A DNA stretch of 64,000 bases from Streptomyces cathayae. Its GTDB lineage: Bacteria; Actinomycetota; Actinomycetes; Streptomycetales; Streptomycetaceae. Each line of letters opens with the position of its first letter. The first letter of the stretch is position 1. A program made the translations under genes and the position numbers. The DNA is taken from positions 682,001 to 746,000 of the forward strand of contig NZ_CP121682.1 in assembly GCF_029760955.1 (NCBI RefSeq). Reading direction: 5' to 3'. The notes under the pieces were generated by a model. The model did no database searches. It saw nothing but the letters and a program-made list of their open reading frames with translations, and had not been told where the DNA came from. This document shows positions 1 through 8,699 of the stretch, piece by piece.

Positions 1-709
1 CGTACCAGACGTTGGTGCCGTACAGCAGGGTGTGCCACACGCTCAGCACGTACACGACGATCACGAAGCGGTGCAGCCGGCGCCAGGCGTTCGCACCGAT
101 GCGGTGCCGGACGTAGAACAGCAGGCCCAGGGGGATCGCCAGGTACAGGGCGCCCTGGCCGAGCGGGATGGCGATGCGGCCGGTCCCGGAGTCGTACCAG
201 CCGGGCACGAAGGCGTCCGCGAAGCCGACCCACAGCCGCCTGGCCCACCCCACCTGGGCTTCGTAGCGCACGAGTTCGGCCGAGAACATCAGCGCGTGCG
301 CGAACATCAGCGCCATCGTGGTCAGGCTGGTGGTGCGGTGCCAGCGCTCCAGGACCTGACGGGAGACGGGCAGCCGGGCCGGGCGCGGCCCCGACAGCAG
401 CAGCCCGAGCATGACCGTGCCCCACGCCCACAGCAGTCCCGACCAGCCGAACGCCTGGCTGAGCAGGTACATCCAGTACGTACGCGGGTCGTCCATGAAC
501 GGCATGACCGCGACCGTCGCCGAGTCGCCCGACTCCATGCGGGCCCAGAAGAACACGAACACGGCCGCCGTGAGGACGAACGCCGCGCTCGCGTCGGGCA
601 GCGTGGCCCGCAGGTCGGCTTTCAGGGTGACGCGGTCCGCGGGGGGCCGCCGGTCAGGGGTGGGCGGCGTGGTCGTCCCGTCGTCCTCGGGCGTGGTCTC
701 TGGCAGCAT
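1..709 (-). CDS. Ferric reductase-like transmembrane protein (partial, C-terminus outside window)
   Basis: Only the first 236 residues are present; the gene runs off the left edge. The ATG at 709 has GGGGAG about 8 bases upstream. A hydrophilic Pro/Thr-rich N-terminus (about 30 residues) is followed by several membrane helices. Paired histidines sit in two of them: WHRTTSLTTMALMFAH (H-x13-H, near residues 124 and 138) and LHRFVIVVYVLSVWH (H-x12-H, near the visible end). That is the bis-haem pattern of ferric reductase/cytochrome b561-like membrane domains. It is therefore probably an integral membrane haem protein moving electrons across the membrane. Whether a FAD/NAD(P) domain follows cannot be seen. 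It stands alone, with no operon partner in view. Confidence 0.7.
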   Translation of the reverse strand, partial: MLPETTPEDDGTTTPPTPDRRPPADRVTLKADLRATLPDASAAFVLTAAVFVFFWARMESGDSATVAVMPFMDDPRTYWMYLLSQAFGWSGLLWAWGTVMLGLLLSGPRPARLPVSRQVLERWHRTTSLTTMALMFAHALMFSAELVRYEAQVGWARRLWVGFADAFVPGWYDSGTGRIAIPLGQGALYLAIPLGLLFYVRHRIGANAWRRLHRFVIVVYVLSVWHTLLYGTNVWY

Positions 710-939
710 CCTGTGGGCTCCCCGGCGCGGGCCACCGTCGAACGGTGCGCAGGTGTCGTGGAGGAACAAGTGTGGCCGGTGGGGGAGGGAATGCCGAGGA
801 GACATCCGGCCAGAGCGGTGACCGTGGCTTCGAAGGGCGCGTCGACGGCCGTTGCCCGGCTCAGCAGTGCGCGGCGTCGGGAGGGGTGCGCGACCGACGG
901 TGCCGGGGCGCGCGGGCCGCGGGCCGAACTCTCACGTCC

Positions 940-1545
940 TCACCGGCGGTGGACGCTGACGGCGTAGCCGCCGCCGGCGTAGGGGGCGGCGTCCCAGGTG
1001 GCGAAGCGGTCGACGAGGGTGAGGCCGGCTGCGGCGCAGCAGTCGTCGTACTCGGGCAGCGTGATGCCGGGCGGCACGGGCAGGTGGGCTTCGTCCAGGC
1101 CGAAGCCGGCGACCAGCAGACCGCCCGGACGCAGGGCCTCGGCCAGGCGCCGGACCACCGTGGCCTCGGTGCCGGCGGCGAGCAGCGGGAAAATATTTCC
1201 TGCGGCGACCACGAGGTCGAAGTCCGCCGCGATGCCGAGCAGGTCCGGCTCGAAGGCGGCCAGATCGGCCTGGAACCAGGGCAGTCCCGGCGCCTGCTGC
1301 CGCGCCACCGCCAGCATCGACGCGTCGAGATCCACCCCGACACAGTCGTATCCGAGCTCCGCGAGCCGGATCATGACCCGTCCGGTGCCGCACCCGGCGT
1401 CCAGCACCCGCGCTCCGGCGGGCACGAGCGCCGCGCAGAACCCTGCCTCCCCGTGCACGTCCTTACCGCTGTGGGCCAGGGCCGCGAACCGTGCGGCGTA
1501 GTCCTCGCCGGACGTCTCCCCGGTCAACTCCCTCCAACGGCTCAT
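940..1545 (-). CDS. Class I SAM-dependent methyltransferase
   Basis: 201 residues. Motif I of the Rossmann methyltransferase fold is clear (VLDAGCGTGRV, around residue 50), followed by the acidic strand end GVDLDASML and a post-motif LVVAAGNIFPLL; the size fits a small stand-alone methyltransferase. The substrate cannot be predicted. I chose the ATG at 1545 (MSRWRELTGE) although the frame is open 40 codons further upstream, because a TATAGT hexamer lies exactly seven bases before this ATG. That fits a leaderless transcript, and the upstream extension is low-complexity Arg/Ser. The gene stands alone between two divergent or convergent neighbours. Confidence 0.8.
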   Translation of the reverse strand: MSRWRELTGETSGEDYAARFAALAHSGKDVHGEAGFCAALVPAGARVLDAGCGTGRVMIRLAELGYDCVGVDLDASMLAVARQQAPGLPWFQADLAAFEPDLLGIAADFDLVVAAGNIFPLLAAGTEATVVRRLAEALRPGGLLVAGFGLDEAHLPVPPGITLPEYDDCCAAAGLTLVDRFATWDAAPYAGGGYAVSVHRR

Positions 1546-1552
1546 GCGGCCC

Positions 1553-1558
1553 ACTATA
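1553..1558 (-). promoter_or_regulatory. Candidate -10 element for leaderless methyltransferase mRNA
   Basis: TATAGT on the minus strand, seven bases before the ATG at 1545, places the transcription start at or next to the first base of the start codon. No convincing -35 is visible, so this is an inference from spacing. Confidence 0.4.
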
Positions 1559-1770
1559 GGCCGACCGTGTGCCCCTCGAAGAAGCGGCCGGGCTCGCCGC
1601 GCTGAAGGCCGTCGCATGGAAGGGGCTCGAACGGGGCACCCGGTCGAGCCGGCGGAAGAGGACACCGCCTGTTGCGCGCGCCACGACCGACGCCGCGTGG
1701 CTCACCCGAGGAGTCCGCGGAGGGGCGGAGGAGGAGGGACGGAGGAGGACGAGCGGAGGAGGACGAGCGG

Positions 1771-2409
1771 ATGAACCGGATGCCCGGCGGGGCCGCGCGG
1801 CGTCCGCGGTTGCGCTTCGACGGCTGGATCGCCGGCACGGGCACCTCCTCGGGTACGCGGATCGTGCTCGGGCACTGGCAGCGTTCACCGTTCGGGGCGT
1901 TCAGCGACGTGATGCTGGAACGGGCCGACGGGGAGCGGCTGCTGCTGGCCCCCACGCAGGAGACGGCCGACTTCGTCAGCGGTACCTACGTCTTCGACAC
2001 GGTGCGTGTCGTTCCGGTCGACGTGCGTGTCACGGACGGCACCTGGACCGTCGCCGCGGGGCCGCTCGACCTGCGCTTCACCACCGGCCGGCGACGGCTT
2101 CTGGGCCTCGTCCTGCGGGCCGTTCCCGGCGTGCTCGCCCGCCGTCCGGCGTGGAGCGCGCTGACGGACCGGCCCGCCCGTCTGTTGCTCCCCGGTGTGC
2201 GGACCCGGGGCAGTGCCGGGGGAGGGCGCCGCGAGTGGTACGGCGCCCGGGACCTGCTGCCGATCCGTGCGGTGTCGGCTGCCTTCGGGAGCACCGACCT
2301 CGGTGTGATGGCACCGGTCGAACCACCCGTGCGCTTCGGGTTCGGTTCGACGCCGTCGGCCCCCGCCCTCACCCGGGTCACGACGACGGTGGCCCTCGCT
2401 CCGGGGTGA
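1771..2409 (+). CDS. Conserved hypothetical protein of actinomycete type
   Basis: 212 residues starting MNRMPGGAARRPRLRFDGWI. GGAGG lies eight bases before the ATG at 1771; the frame is open further upstream but encodes only Arg/Glu/Gly repeats from a purine-rich tract, so I reject that extension. The body is soluble-looking, with beta-rich stretches such as GTYVFDTVRVVPVDVRV. It has no signal peptide, membrane helix or recognised catalytic motif. It is transcribed toward the Rieske gene (convergent). I do not recognise the family and assign no function. Confidence 0.6.
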   Translation: MNRMPGGAARRPRLRFDGWIAGTGTSSGTRIVLGHWQRSPFGAFSDVMLERADGERLLLAPTQETADFVSGTYVFDTVRVVPVDVRVTDGTWTVAAGPLDLRFTTGRRRLLGLVLRAVPGVLARRPAWSALTDRPARLLLPGVRTRGSAGGGRREWYGARDLLPIRAVSAAFGSTDLGVMAPVEPPVRFGFGSTPSAPALTRVTTTVALAPG

Positions 2410-2452
2410 CGGCGCCCGGCGCGGACGGCGTGGTGTACGGGCGGAGCGGCTG

Positions 2453-3361
2453 TCAGCCGGCGTACCCGCTGGCCAGGCCCGCTCCGCTCCCGCTCCACTC
2501 GCCGTCCGCTTCCCGGTCGGCTCGGCGCAGACGCACCTCGACGTCCCCCTCGACGATCCGGGTGTCGAAGGCGGGCTGCGGTGCGGTGGCCGGACCGCGG
2601 ACGTTCCAGCCGTCCGAGAGGCGGAAGACGCTGCCGTGCCACGGGCACCGGACACATCCGTCGGCGACCGTGCCCTCGGACAGCGGACCGGCGAGATGGC
2701 TGCACCGCTCGGCCAGTGCGTGGATCACCCCGCCGGGTTCACGGACCACCAGGACCGGCACATCGTCCACGACGCGCCGCACGGGCTGCCCGGCCGGGAA
2801 CTCGGCCACGGCACCGACCCGGTGCCAGCCCTCCCGGACGACGTGCGGAACCTCTTCCGCGTGGTTGGCTCCGGACGCCTGGCGGTAGGCCAGGTGGCCG
2901 CCCAGCAGGCCGCCGATCCCCACCGCCGTCAGCCCCAGGAAGCCGTAGGTCCGGCCGGCACCCGTACGCCCCTTGAGGCGGCAGGTGAGCGAGGTCGCGT
3001 ACAGGCCCACGGCCGCCCAGTTCGCCATGGCGTGCACCAGCCCCACACGTGCCTGCTCGCGGTGCAGCTCCGCCCAGTCGACGGCGCCCGCCAGCGCGGC
3101 GGGCGCGGCCGTGGCCAGGCCGACACCGACGAGCAGGCCCGCCTCGCGGGAGCGGCCGGGCAGGGTGTCCAGCACGGCCGCGGACAGCCAGCTCCCGACC
3201 GGCACCTGCACCATCAGCGGATGGAGCGGGTGCCCCAGCCACCTGCCGTGCAGCACGTCCCGTCCGCGCCCCAGCGGCAGGGAGCGGACTGCCGACCGGA
3301 GAGCGTCGATCGCCGGGTCCGCCCGGGGCGCCCGTTCCAGACGCTCCAGGAGCCACAACAT
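2453..3361 (-). CDS. DUF2231 membrane domain / Rieske [2Fe-2S] fusion protein
   Basis: 302 residues from the chosen ATG at 3361, which has GAGG eight to nine bases upstream. In-frame ATGs at 3376 and 3403 are possible alternatives. The N-terminal half holds the DUF2231 pattern (GRWLGHPLHPLMVQVPVGSW) and about four membrane helices. The C-terminal third is a Rieske ferredoxin domain with both cluster motifs, CSHLAG and CPWHGS (C-x-H and C-x2-H). The protein is probably a membrane-anchored electron-transfer protein; its partner is unknown. Many actinomycetes carry this fusion. It is divergent from the nitroreductase and convergent with the unknown gene on its left. Confidence 0.85.
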   Translation of the reverse strand: MLWLLERLERAPRADPAIDALRSAVRSLPLGRGRDVLHGRWLGHPLHPLMVQVPVGSWLSAAVLDTLPGRSREAGLLVGVGLATAAPAALAGAVDWAELHREQARVGLVHAMANWAAVGLYATSLTCRLKGRTGAGRTYGFLGLTAVGIGGLLGGHLAYRQASGANHAEEVPHVVREGWHRVGAVAEFPAGQPVRRVVDDVPVLVVREPGGVIHALAERCSHLAGPLSEGTVADGCVRCPWHGSVFRLSDGWNVRGPATAPQPAFDTRIVEGDVEVRLRRADREADGEWSGSGAGLASGYAG

Positions 3362-3667
3362 TCGGTTCTGCCTCATGCGGCGGTGGCGTGGCGTTGCAGT
3401 CATGGGCGCCGAGTCCCCACCTGCGCACAGGGCAAACGCGGGCGGGGCCCGGCGTCCGAGGCGGGACCGGGGCCCGCCGGGGCGGGCGCATCGGCGGGCC
3501 GTCCGAGCCTCAGGGCCGCTGTCGCCCCGTCGACCGGGACCGCCTCCGTACGCTTCTCGGCGAGTTCGGTGACGGGGCGTCAAGAGCCGCTGGGTTCGGG
3601 GCAGATGGATCTTCCCGGTACGACGGCGTAAACGTGACCGGGTGGTCCGGGCGGGGCGTGGCGTCCC

Positions 3668-3673
3668 TACACT
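3668..3673 (+). promoter_or_regulatory. Candidate -10 element for leaderless nitroreductase mRNA
   Basis: TACACT lies seven bases before the ATG at 3681, again implying transcription from the start codon itself. No strong -35 hexamer is visible. The rest of the 3362-3680 gap shows no gene. Confidence 0.35.
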
Positions 3674-3680
3674 CACGATC

Positions 3681-4418
3681 ATGACCTCTGAAACCACCCT
3701 CTCCGGGACACCGGCCGGCGACACCGACGAACCGGCCCTCTTCGCGACCATGTCCACCATGCGGGCCATGCGGCGCCTGCGGCCCGACCCGGTGCCCGAC
3801 GAGCTCCTGGACCGGCTGATACAGGCGGCCGTGTGGGGCCCCAGCGGCGGCAACATGCAGCGTTACGAGTACGTCGTCGTCACCGACCCCGCGGTCATGG
3901 CCGACCTCGCCCCGCTGTGGAAGCGGTGCGTGGACGCCTACCTGGCCACGACCGGCAAGTACGCCCCCGCCGGCATGGACGAGGCCGCGTACGGACGCAT
4001 GGCCGCCGCCATCGAGTACCAGCGCGACCACTTCGCCGAGACCCCGGCACTGATCATCCCCTGCTACCGGTTCCCGGAGCCGAGGATCGAGGAGGAGGGC
4101 ATGCGGCGCTACGCCGAGGAGCTCGGCGCCGAGGGGACGGCACGCATGGGGCGGATCCAGGAGCGTTTCGCCGCACTCGCGGAGGGCTCCTGCGTCTACC
4201 CGGGCGTGCAGAACCTGCTGCTCGCCGCGCGGGGCCTGGGCCTGGCCGCCAACATCACCATCTGGCATCTGATGCTGGAGGACGAGTGGAAGGCGGCCCT
4301 GGGCATTCCCGACGACATGAACACCTTCGCGGCCGTCCCGGTGGGGTGGCCGCGCGGCAGGTTCGGTCCGGTGAGCCGCCGCCCGGTCGAAGAGGTCGTG
4401 CACCGCAACCGCTGGTAG
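3681..4418 (+). CDS. Nitroreductase family FMN oxidoreductase
   Basis: 245 residues, MTSETTLSGTPAG start. The nitroreductase fold signature appears as STMRAMRRLRPDPVPDE followed by AVWGPSGGNMQRYEYVVV (FMN phosphate and isoalloxazine contacts) and, near residue 185, NLLLAARGLGLAANITIW. Members are flavin-dependent, NAD(P)H-using reductases of nitro, quinone or flavin-like substrates; the substrate here is not predictable. The ATG at 3681 is preferred over an in-frame upstream GTG because of the TACACT element seven bases before it. A 12-bp-arm hairpin follows the gene. Confidence 0.85.
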   Translation: MTSETTLSGTPAGDTDEPALFATMSTMRAMRRLRPDPVPDELLDRLIQAAVWGPSGGNMQRYEYVVVTDPAVMADLAPLWKRCVDAYLATTGKYAPAGMDEAAYGRMAAAIEYQRDHFAETPALIIPCYRFPEPRIEEEGMRRYAEELGAEGTARMGRIQERFAALAEGSCVYPGVQNLLLAARGLGLAANITIWHLMLEDEWKAALGIPDDMNTFAAVPVGWPRGRFGPVSRRPVEEVVHRNRW

Positions 4419-4464
4419 GCCACGGCCACCGGCGCGTCACCGGAACGGTGACACAGGGCGCCCA

Positions 4465-4501
4465 CGCGCCGTCCGCTCCGGCACCCGGGGCGGACGGCGC
4501 G
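4465..4501 (+). terminator. Hairpin terminator after the nitroreductase gene
   Basis: Perfect 12-bp arms CGCGCCGTCCGC / GCGGACGGCGCG with a 13-base loop, about 46 bases after the stop codon. There is no T tract, as is usual in Streptomyces. Confidence 0.6.
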
Positions 4502-4693
4502 GGCGTCAGGCCCGGAAGTGCGAGCGATCGGCCTCCGGCGTCACTCGCGGGGCGGGCAGGTGCCTCGTGCGGCGCAGGCCGGGTTGCAGAGGCCGGCCGC
4601 GTCCCCGCCCACCACGACGGCCGCATCCAGGTTTGGTCCGTCTGCCGTCAGGTGACACAAACGCGTGTACGCGAGCCGACGAAGGGGCACACC

Positions 4694-5524
4694 GTGAGGC
4701 GTCATCTGGGCACGCTCCGGCACGGATGGGAGTGGCTGGGCGCTCACACCCTGATGCGGCGCGGCCGTGGCCTGGAGCTGATGCACCGGGCCCTGGGGTT
4801 CGCCACCCTGGCTCTGGTCACGCTGGCGCCCCTGCTCATCGTGGTCGCCGCCGCCGATCCGCTCGGGCGGGGCGGCTTCGCGTCCTGGCTCGCGGACGGC
4901 ATGGGCCTGTCCGGCCGGTCCGCGCACCTGCTCACGGAGATCATCAGCCCGCCGCGCGAGGTGGTCGGCACCACCAGCGTGTGGGGCGGGCTGGCACTCG
5001 CCGTGTTCGGTGTCCCGCTGGGCGGGAGCATCCAGAACGGCTACGAGCGGATCTGGAACCTGCCTCCCGGGCCGTGGCACCGCATCTGGCGTCAGGCGAC
5101 CTGGCTGTGCGTCCTGACCGCGTTCCTCTACCAGGAAGTGCTGACCCGCCACGCCCTGCACGGGCCTGAGCGAATCGCCCTCTCGCTGCTGACCGGCGTC
5201 CTGTTCTTCTGGTGGGGGCAGCGCTTCCTGCTGGGCGGCCAGGTCCGCTGGTGGCACCTGCTGCCGGGGGCGGTCGCCACCATGGTGGGTCTGATCGGTC
5301 TGCGGGGCTTCTCCTACTTCGTCTTCACACCGCTGATCGTCGACAACGCGATCAGCTACGGCACCGTCGGTGTCGTCCTCATCGTCGAGTCGTGGCTCAT
5401 CGGCGTGGGATTCGTCATCTTCGGCGGCGCCCTGTTCGGCCACTGGCTCCTCGACCACCACGGGCACCGGTTCACCCGGAACCCGCCCGCGCGGGCGGGG
5501 ACGGAACCGGCCCGGAACGACTGA
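4694..5524 (+). CDS. YihY/BrkB family inner membrane protein
   Basis: 276 residues from the GTG at 4694, which has GAAGGGG about eight bases upstream; an in-frame ATG at 4754 is the alternative. There are about six hydrophobic helices, including FATLALVTLAPLLIVVAA near the N-terminus and TVGVVLIVESWLIGVGFVIF near the C-terminus. The layout matches the BrkB/YihY family, which has six helices and is often miscalled ribonuclease BN. The function is unsettled; family members sit in the cytoplasmic membrane. The C-terminus is short, charged and soluble. It is a single gene, convergent with the glycosyltransferase downstream. Confidence 0.75.
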   Translation: MRRHLGTLRHGWEWLGAHTLMRRGRGLELMHRALGFATLALVTLAPLLIVVAAADPLGRGGFASWLADGMGLSGRSAHLLTEIISPPREVVGTTSVWGGLALAVFGVPLGGSIQNGYERIWNLPPGPWHRIWRQATWLCVLTAFLYQEVLTRHALHGPERIALSLLTGVLFFWWGQRFLLGGQVRWWHLLPGAVATMVGLIGLRGFSYFVFTPLIVDNAISYGTVGVVLIVESWLIGVGFVIFGGALFGHWLLDHHGHRFTRNPPARAGTEPARND

Positions 5525-5547
5525 CGCGTACGGCACCTGGCGCAGGG

Positions 5548-5567
5548 CGAGGCCGTGCACGGCCTCG
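5548..5567. terminator. Bidirectional terminator between convergent genes
   Basis: A perfect 20-bp palindrome, CGAGGCCGTGCACGGCCTCG, lies between the stop codons at 5524 and 5595. It can fold as a hairpin on either strand. Confidence 0.6.
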
Positions 5568-5594
5568 GCGCCTCTTCCCGGCCGTTCCGGCGGA

Positions 5595-6737
5595 TCACCC
5601 GGAGGGCATGCCGGCGAGTGCGGTCACCCGTGCCAGTGCGTCCCCCCGGAAGAGCTCCCGCCCGCGGGCGGTCCGGCGGTCCCGGTACGCGCCGTCCGCC
5701 GACAACCGCCGCAGGGCGTGCAGCAAGGCGCCGGCGTCCGGGGCGATCTCCGAGACGCCGAGCGCCGCCATCCGTCGCACCCCCTCCCTTCCGTGCCCGG
5801 GCAGCGGGCGGTAGCCCACCACGGGCAGCCCGGAGGCGAGAGCCTGTACGGCGGTCTGACCGGCGGCGTTGTCGACCAGGACGCGGGCCGCACGCAGCAG
5901 GCCGGGCATGTCGGTGACCCAGTCCGGTACGAACGTGCCCGGAACCCCGGCCAGGCGGGCCCGCAGGCGTTCGTTCCGGCCGCACAGCACGACCGGGAGG
6001 AAACCGGCGGCGGTGAGCAGCCGAGCCGTCCCCTCCAGCGCCGAAGCCGCGCCCCAGGCTCCGGCGGAGAGCACCACGGGCGGGCGGCCGGGTGCGTACC
6101 GCTCGAAGCGCAGTCGCCACTCCGCGGCCCCGGCGGCCGGCGCGAGGAAGCCGGGTGCCACGACCGGTCCGGCCGTCTCGGCGGGCACCGCGGTGCTCCG
6201 GCCCACGTCCCGCGCGGCCTCGTCGGTGAGGCAGAGGTACAGGTCGTTGCCGGGATGCAGCCACTGCCGGTGGACGGCGAAATCGATCACGAAGACGGCG
6301 CTCGGGGGCCGCAGGCACCCCCGGGCCCTCAGGTGACCGGTCAGTTGGGCGGCCAGGTGGAAGACCGGGACCACCACGTCGGCGCCCGTCCGCTCCACGA
6401 GGTCCGTCAGACGGCCGCCCGCCAGCCGGGCGAGGGGGACGCCACTGGGGCGGCGGCCCGGACCGGGGCGGAACAGCGCGTGGTAGAGGCCCGCGTACGC
6501 CCAGGGGAAGTGCCGTACCGACGACCGGTAGAAGAGGCGCACCGCGGTGCCCAGGCCGTGCGGAAGCAGCCGCAGGAGGTCCACGACCTGTGCCTCGTGG
6601 CCCTGTTCCCGGGCACGGCGGGCGAGTTCGCCGGCCACCGTGTCGTGGCCGGCTCCCATGCTCGCGCTGACGATCAGCAGTCGCTGCCCGCCGTCCGCCG
6701 ACACGCACCGGCGGGGCACCGAGGACGGTGAGTGCAC
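5595..6737 (-). CDS. MGDG-synthase-like glycosyltransferase (GT28-type)
   Basis: 380 residues from the GTG at 6737. The N-terminus carries LLIVSASMGAGHDTVAGELA, the glycine/His signature of MGDG synthase and MurG-like GT28 enzymes. The C-terminal sugar-nucleotide half has VDNAAGQTAVQALASGLPVV and RPLPGHGREGV. The family transfers a hexose or GlcNAc from UDP-sugar to a lipid acceptor at the inner face of the membrane, so a glycolipid product is likely. Donor and acceptor are unknown. It is divergent from the SDR gene, and the two share a region with a striking inverted repeat, so co-regulation is likely. Confidence 0.75.
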   Translation of the reverse strand: MHSPSSVPRRCVSADGGQRLLIVSASMGAGHDTVAGELARRAREQGHEAQVVDLLRLLPHGLGTAVRLFYRSSVRHFPWAYAGLYHALFRPGPGRRPSGVPLARLAGGRLTDLVERTGADVVVPVFHLAAQLTGHLRARGCLRPPSAVFVIDFAVHRQWLHPGNDLYLCLTDEAARDVGRSTAVPAETAGPVVAPGFLAPAAGAAEWRLRFERYAPGRPPVVLSAGAWGAASALEGTARLLTAAGFLPVVLCGRNERLRARLAGVPGTFVPDWVTDMPGLLRAARVLVDNAAGQTAVQALASGLPVVGYRPLPGHGREGVRRMAALGVSEIAPDAGALLHALRRLSADGAYRDRRTARGRELFRGDALARVTALAGMPSG

Positions 6738-6762
6738 GGGGTGGCGGGTCTCCTTCCGCTGT

Positions 6763-6796
6763 GCCGGTGAAACATGCTGTCCCGTGTTTCACCGGC
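6763..6796. promoter_or_regulatory. 12-bp inverted repeat, candidate operator in divergent promoter
   Basis: Arms GCCGGTGAAACA and TGTTTCACCGGC are perfect, separated by ten bases, so the half-site centres are 22 bp apart (two helical turns). It lies 26 bases upstream of the GTG at 6737 and 100 bases upstream of the ATG at 6896. A dimeric or tetrameric regulator is implied; no regulator gene is next to it. GGGATAC (6804-6810) follows the GTTTCA of the right arm (6786-6791) after 12 bases and could be part of a stress-sigma promoter. Confidence 0.55.
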
Positions 6797-6895
6797 GGGG
6801 CCCGGGATACTTCTCGGGGTGCCCCCGCCGAACGCCGGGAGCGGCCGCAGGGGGCGGCCTCTCGGGTGTTCTCCCTCGCAGCCAAGGTGCAGCCC

Positions 6896-7741
6896 ATGTC
6901 TCACGCTTCTCGTGCCGGCACAGCCGACGTGTTGTTCCCCCGGACGTCCGTCGCCCCGGCCGACGCGGTGCCGGGGTCTCCGGCCGGCGGAGCCGGGCGT
7001 CCGGGCGCGGCGCTGGTGACCGGCGCCTCCTCGGGCATCGGCGCCGCCGTGGCCCGGACGCTCTCCGCGAAGGGGTGGCGTCTCGTCCTCACCGGGCGGG
7101 ACGCGGCACGCCTCCACCACGTCGCGGAACGGGCCCCGGCCTCGGTCTTCCCGGCGGACCTGACCCGGCCCGGCGCCGAGCGGCAGCTGACCCGGTTCGC
7201 CCTCGAGTACGCCGGTCGAGTGGATCTTCTGGTGGCCGGCGCCGGCATCGGCTGGGCCGGGGAGTTCCGCGCCATGCCCCCGTCCGCCCTCGAGGAGGTC
7301 GTCGAGGTGGACCTCCTGGCCACGCTGCGCCTGGTCCGTGAACTGGTGCCGCACATGGTGGAGGCGGGCTCCGGGCGCGTGGTGCTCATCGGGTCCGTCG
7401 CGGGGATGGTGGGCGTGCGGGGAGAGGCCGTGTACTCGGCGGCGAAGGCGGCGCTGGCCGTCTTCGCCGACGCCCTGCGGTACGAACTGCGCGGCAGCGG
7501 CGTCGCGGTCAGCCTGGTGGTGCCGGGGGTGGTGGACACTCCGTTCTTCGAGCGGCGCGGCGCCCCCTACCGGCGGGCGTGGCCCCGGCCGGTGCCGCCC
7601 GAGCGGGTCGCCGGCGCCGTGTGGAGCGCGGTCTCCCGGAGGCGGGACGAGGTCTACGTCCCCGGCTGGCTGCGGCTGCCCGTCCGGGTGCGCGGCGCGG
7701 CACCGGCCCTGTACCGGCGGCTCGCCACCGCGTTCGACTGA
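6896..7741 (+). CDS. Short-chain dehydrogenase/reductase (SDR)
   Basis: 281 residues, ATG at 6896 with AAGGTG six bases upstream. After a roughly 40-residue Ala/Pro-rich extension come the classical SDR motifs: TGASSGIG (cofactor), catalytic Ser in IGSVAGMVG, and YSAAK (Y-x3-K). A C-terminal basic segment resembles SDRs that act on lipids or fatty-acid-derived substrates. The substrate is unknown. It overlaps nothing but runs straight into the EamA-like gene 13 bases later, so the two are probably co-transcribed, with the deacetylase, DUF2867-type and photolyase genes following in the same direction. Confidence 0.85.
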   Translation: MSHASRAGTADVLFPRTSVAPADAVPGSPAGGAGRPGAALVTGASSGIGAAVARTLSAKGWRLVLTGRDAARLHHVAERAPASVFPADLTRPGAERQLTRFALEYAGRVDLLVAGAGIGWAGEFRAMPPSALEEVVEVDLLATLRLVRELVPHMVEAGSGRVVLIGSVAGMVGVRGEAVYSAAKAALAVFADALRYELRGSGVAVSLVVPGVVDTPFFERRGAPYRRAWPRPVPPERVAGAVWSAVSRRRDEVYVPGWLRLPVRVRGAAPALYRRLATAFD

Positions 7742-7754
7742 ACGGTGGTACGGC

Positions 7755-8657
7755 GTGCTGGTCGTCGTCCTGACCCTGCTGGCGGCGCTGTCCAACGCCT
7801 CGTCCTCGGTGCTGCAGCGGCGGGCCGCGGCGGAGGAACCGGAGGGAGGTGCGGGGCTGCGCCAGGCCGTCCGCTGGCTCGGGCGTGTGCTGCTGCGGCC
7901 CCATTGGGTGGCGGGTGCCGGGCTGCTCGCGCTGTCCACCGTTCTGCAGGCGGCGGCTCTGGGCATGGGCAGTCTCGCGCTGGTCCAGCCGCTCATGGCC
8001 GCCGAGTTGCTGTTCACCCTGGTCGTCGGCAGCGTGGTCTTCCACCGTCGGCCGGACCCCGGCATCTGGCTGGCGTTCGCCGCCCTGGCCGTCGGGCTGT
8101 CGCTGTTCCTGATCTCGGCCGCTCCCACCGTCGGCCGGTCCACGGCCTCCGCGGGGCTGTGGACGGTGGCCGCGGGGGTGGTGCTGGGTGCCGTGGCGGT
8201 GCTGGTGGTGACGGCCCGTGCGGTGCGGGGCGCGCCGCGCGCGGCGCTGCTGGGGCTGGCGTCCGCGGTCTGCTTCGCCCTGACCGCGGCGCTGCTCAAG
8301 GAAATGACCGGCAGGTTTTCGGACGGGCTGGGCGCCCTGCTGGCGTCGTGGCCCCCGTACGCCACCGTCGCCGCCGGAGCCGTCGCCTTTCTGCTGCTCC
8401 AGAGCGCGTTCCGGGCCGGGACGCTGGCGGCGTCCCAGCCCGCTCTGACCCTGGGTGACGCGCTGGTGAGCGTGGTGCTGGGGTGGGCGCTGTTCGGGGA
8501 GCAGATCGCGCTCGGTGTGCGGGTGGTGCCCGCGGTGGCCGGCGTGGTGCTCATGGGGGTGGGCGCCGCCGGGCTGGCCCGCGCCCCGTTGGTCTCCGGC
8601 AGCTGGGACACCGCGGCGCGGCGCCCGGGTACCGACTCGGTCCGGCCGGTGCCGTAG
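7755..8657 (+). CDS. EamA/DMT-like multispanning membrane protein
   Basis: 300 residues from the GTG at 7755, 13 bases after the SDR stop, with GGTGG upstream. About nine or ten hydrophobic helices are visible in two halves, and helices such as LGMGSLALVQPLMAAELLFTL and AASQPALTLGDALVSVVLGW carry the DMT-type repeat (alternative ligand-facing AxQP). This matches the DMT/EamA superfamily of small-molecule transporters. The substrate is unknown; context suggests a lipid or envelope precursor. Position and spacing argue for an operon with the SDR upstream. Confidence 0.7.
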   Translation: MLVVVLTLLAALSNASSSVLQRRAAAEEPEGGAGLRQAVRWLGRVLLRPHWVAGAGLLALSTVLQAAALGMGSLALVQPLMAAELLFTLVVGSVVFHRRPDPGIWLAFAALAVGLSLFLISAAPTVGRSTASAGLWTVAAGVVLGAVAVLVVTARAVRGAPRAALLGLASAVCFALTAALLKEMTGRFSDGLGALLASWPPYATVAAGAVAFLLLQSAFRAGTLAASQPALTLGDALVSVVLGWALFGEQIALGVRVVPAVAGVVLMGVGAAGLARAPLVSGSWDTAARRPGTDSVRPVP

Positions 8658-8699
8658 GAATCCCGAGCACCCCGAACACACGGCGAGGAGGCCCAGCCG

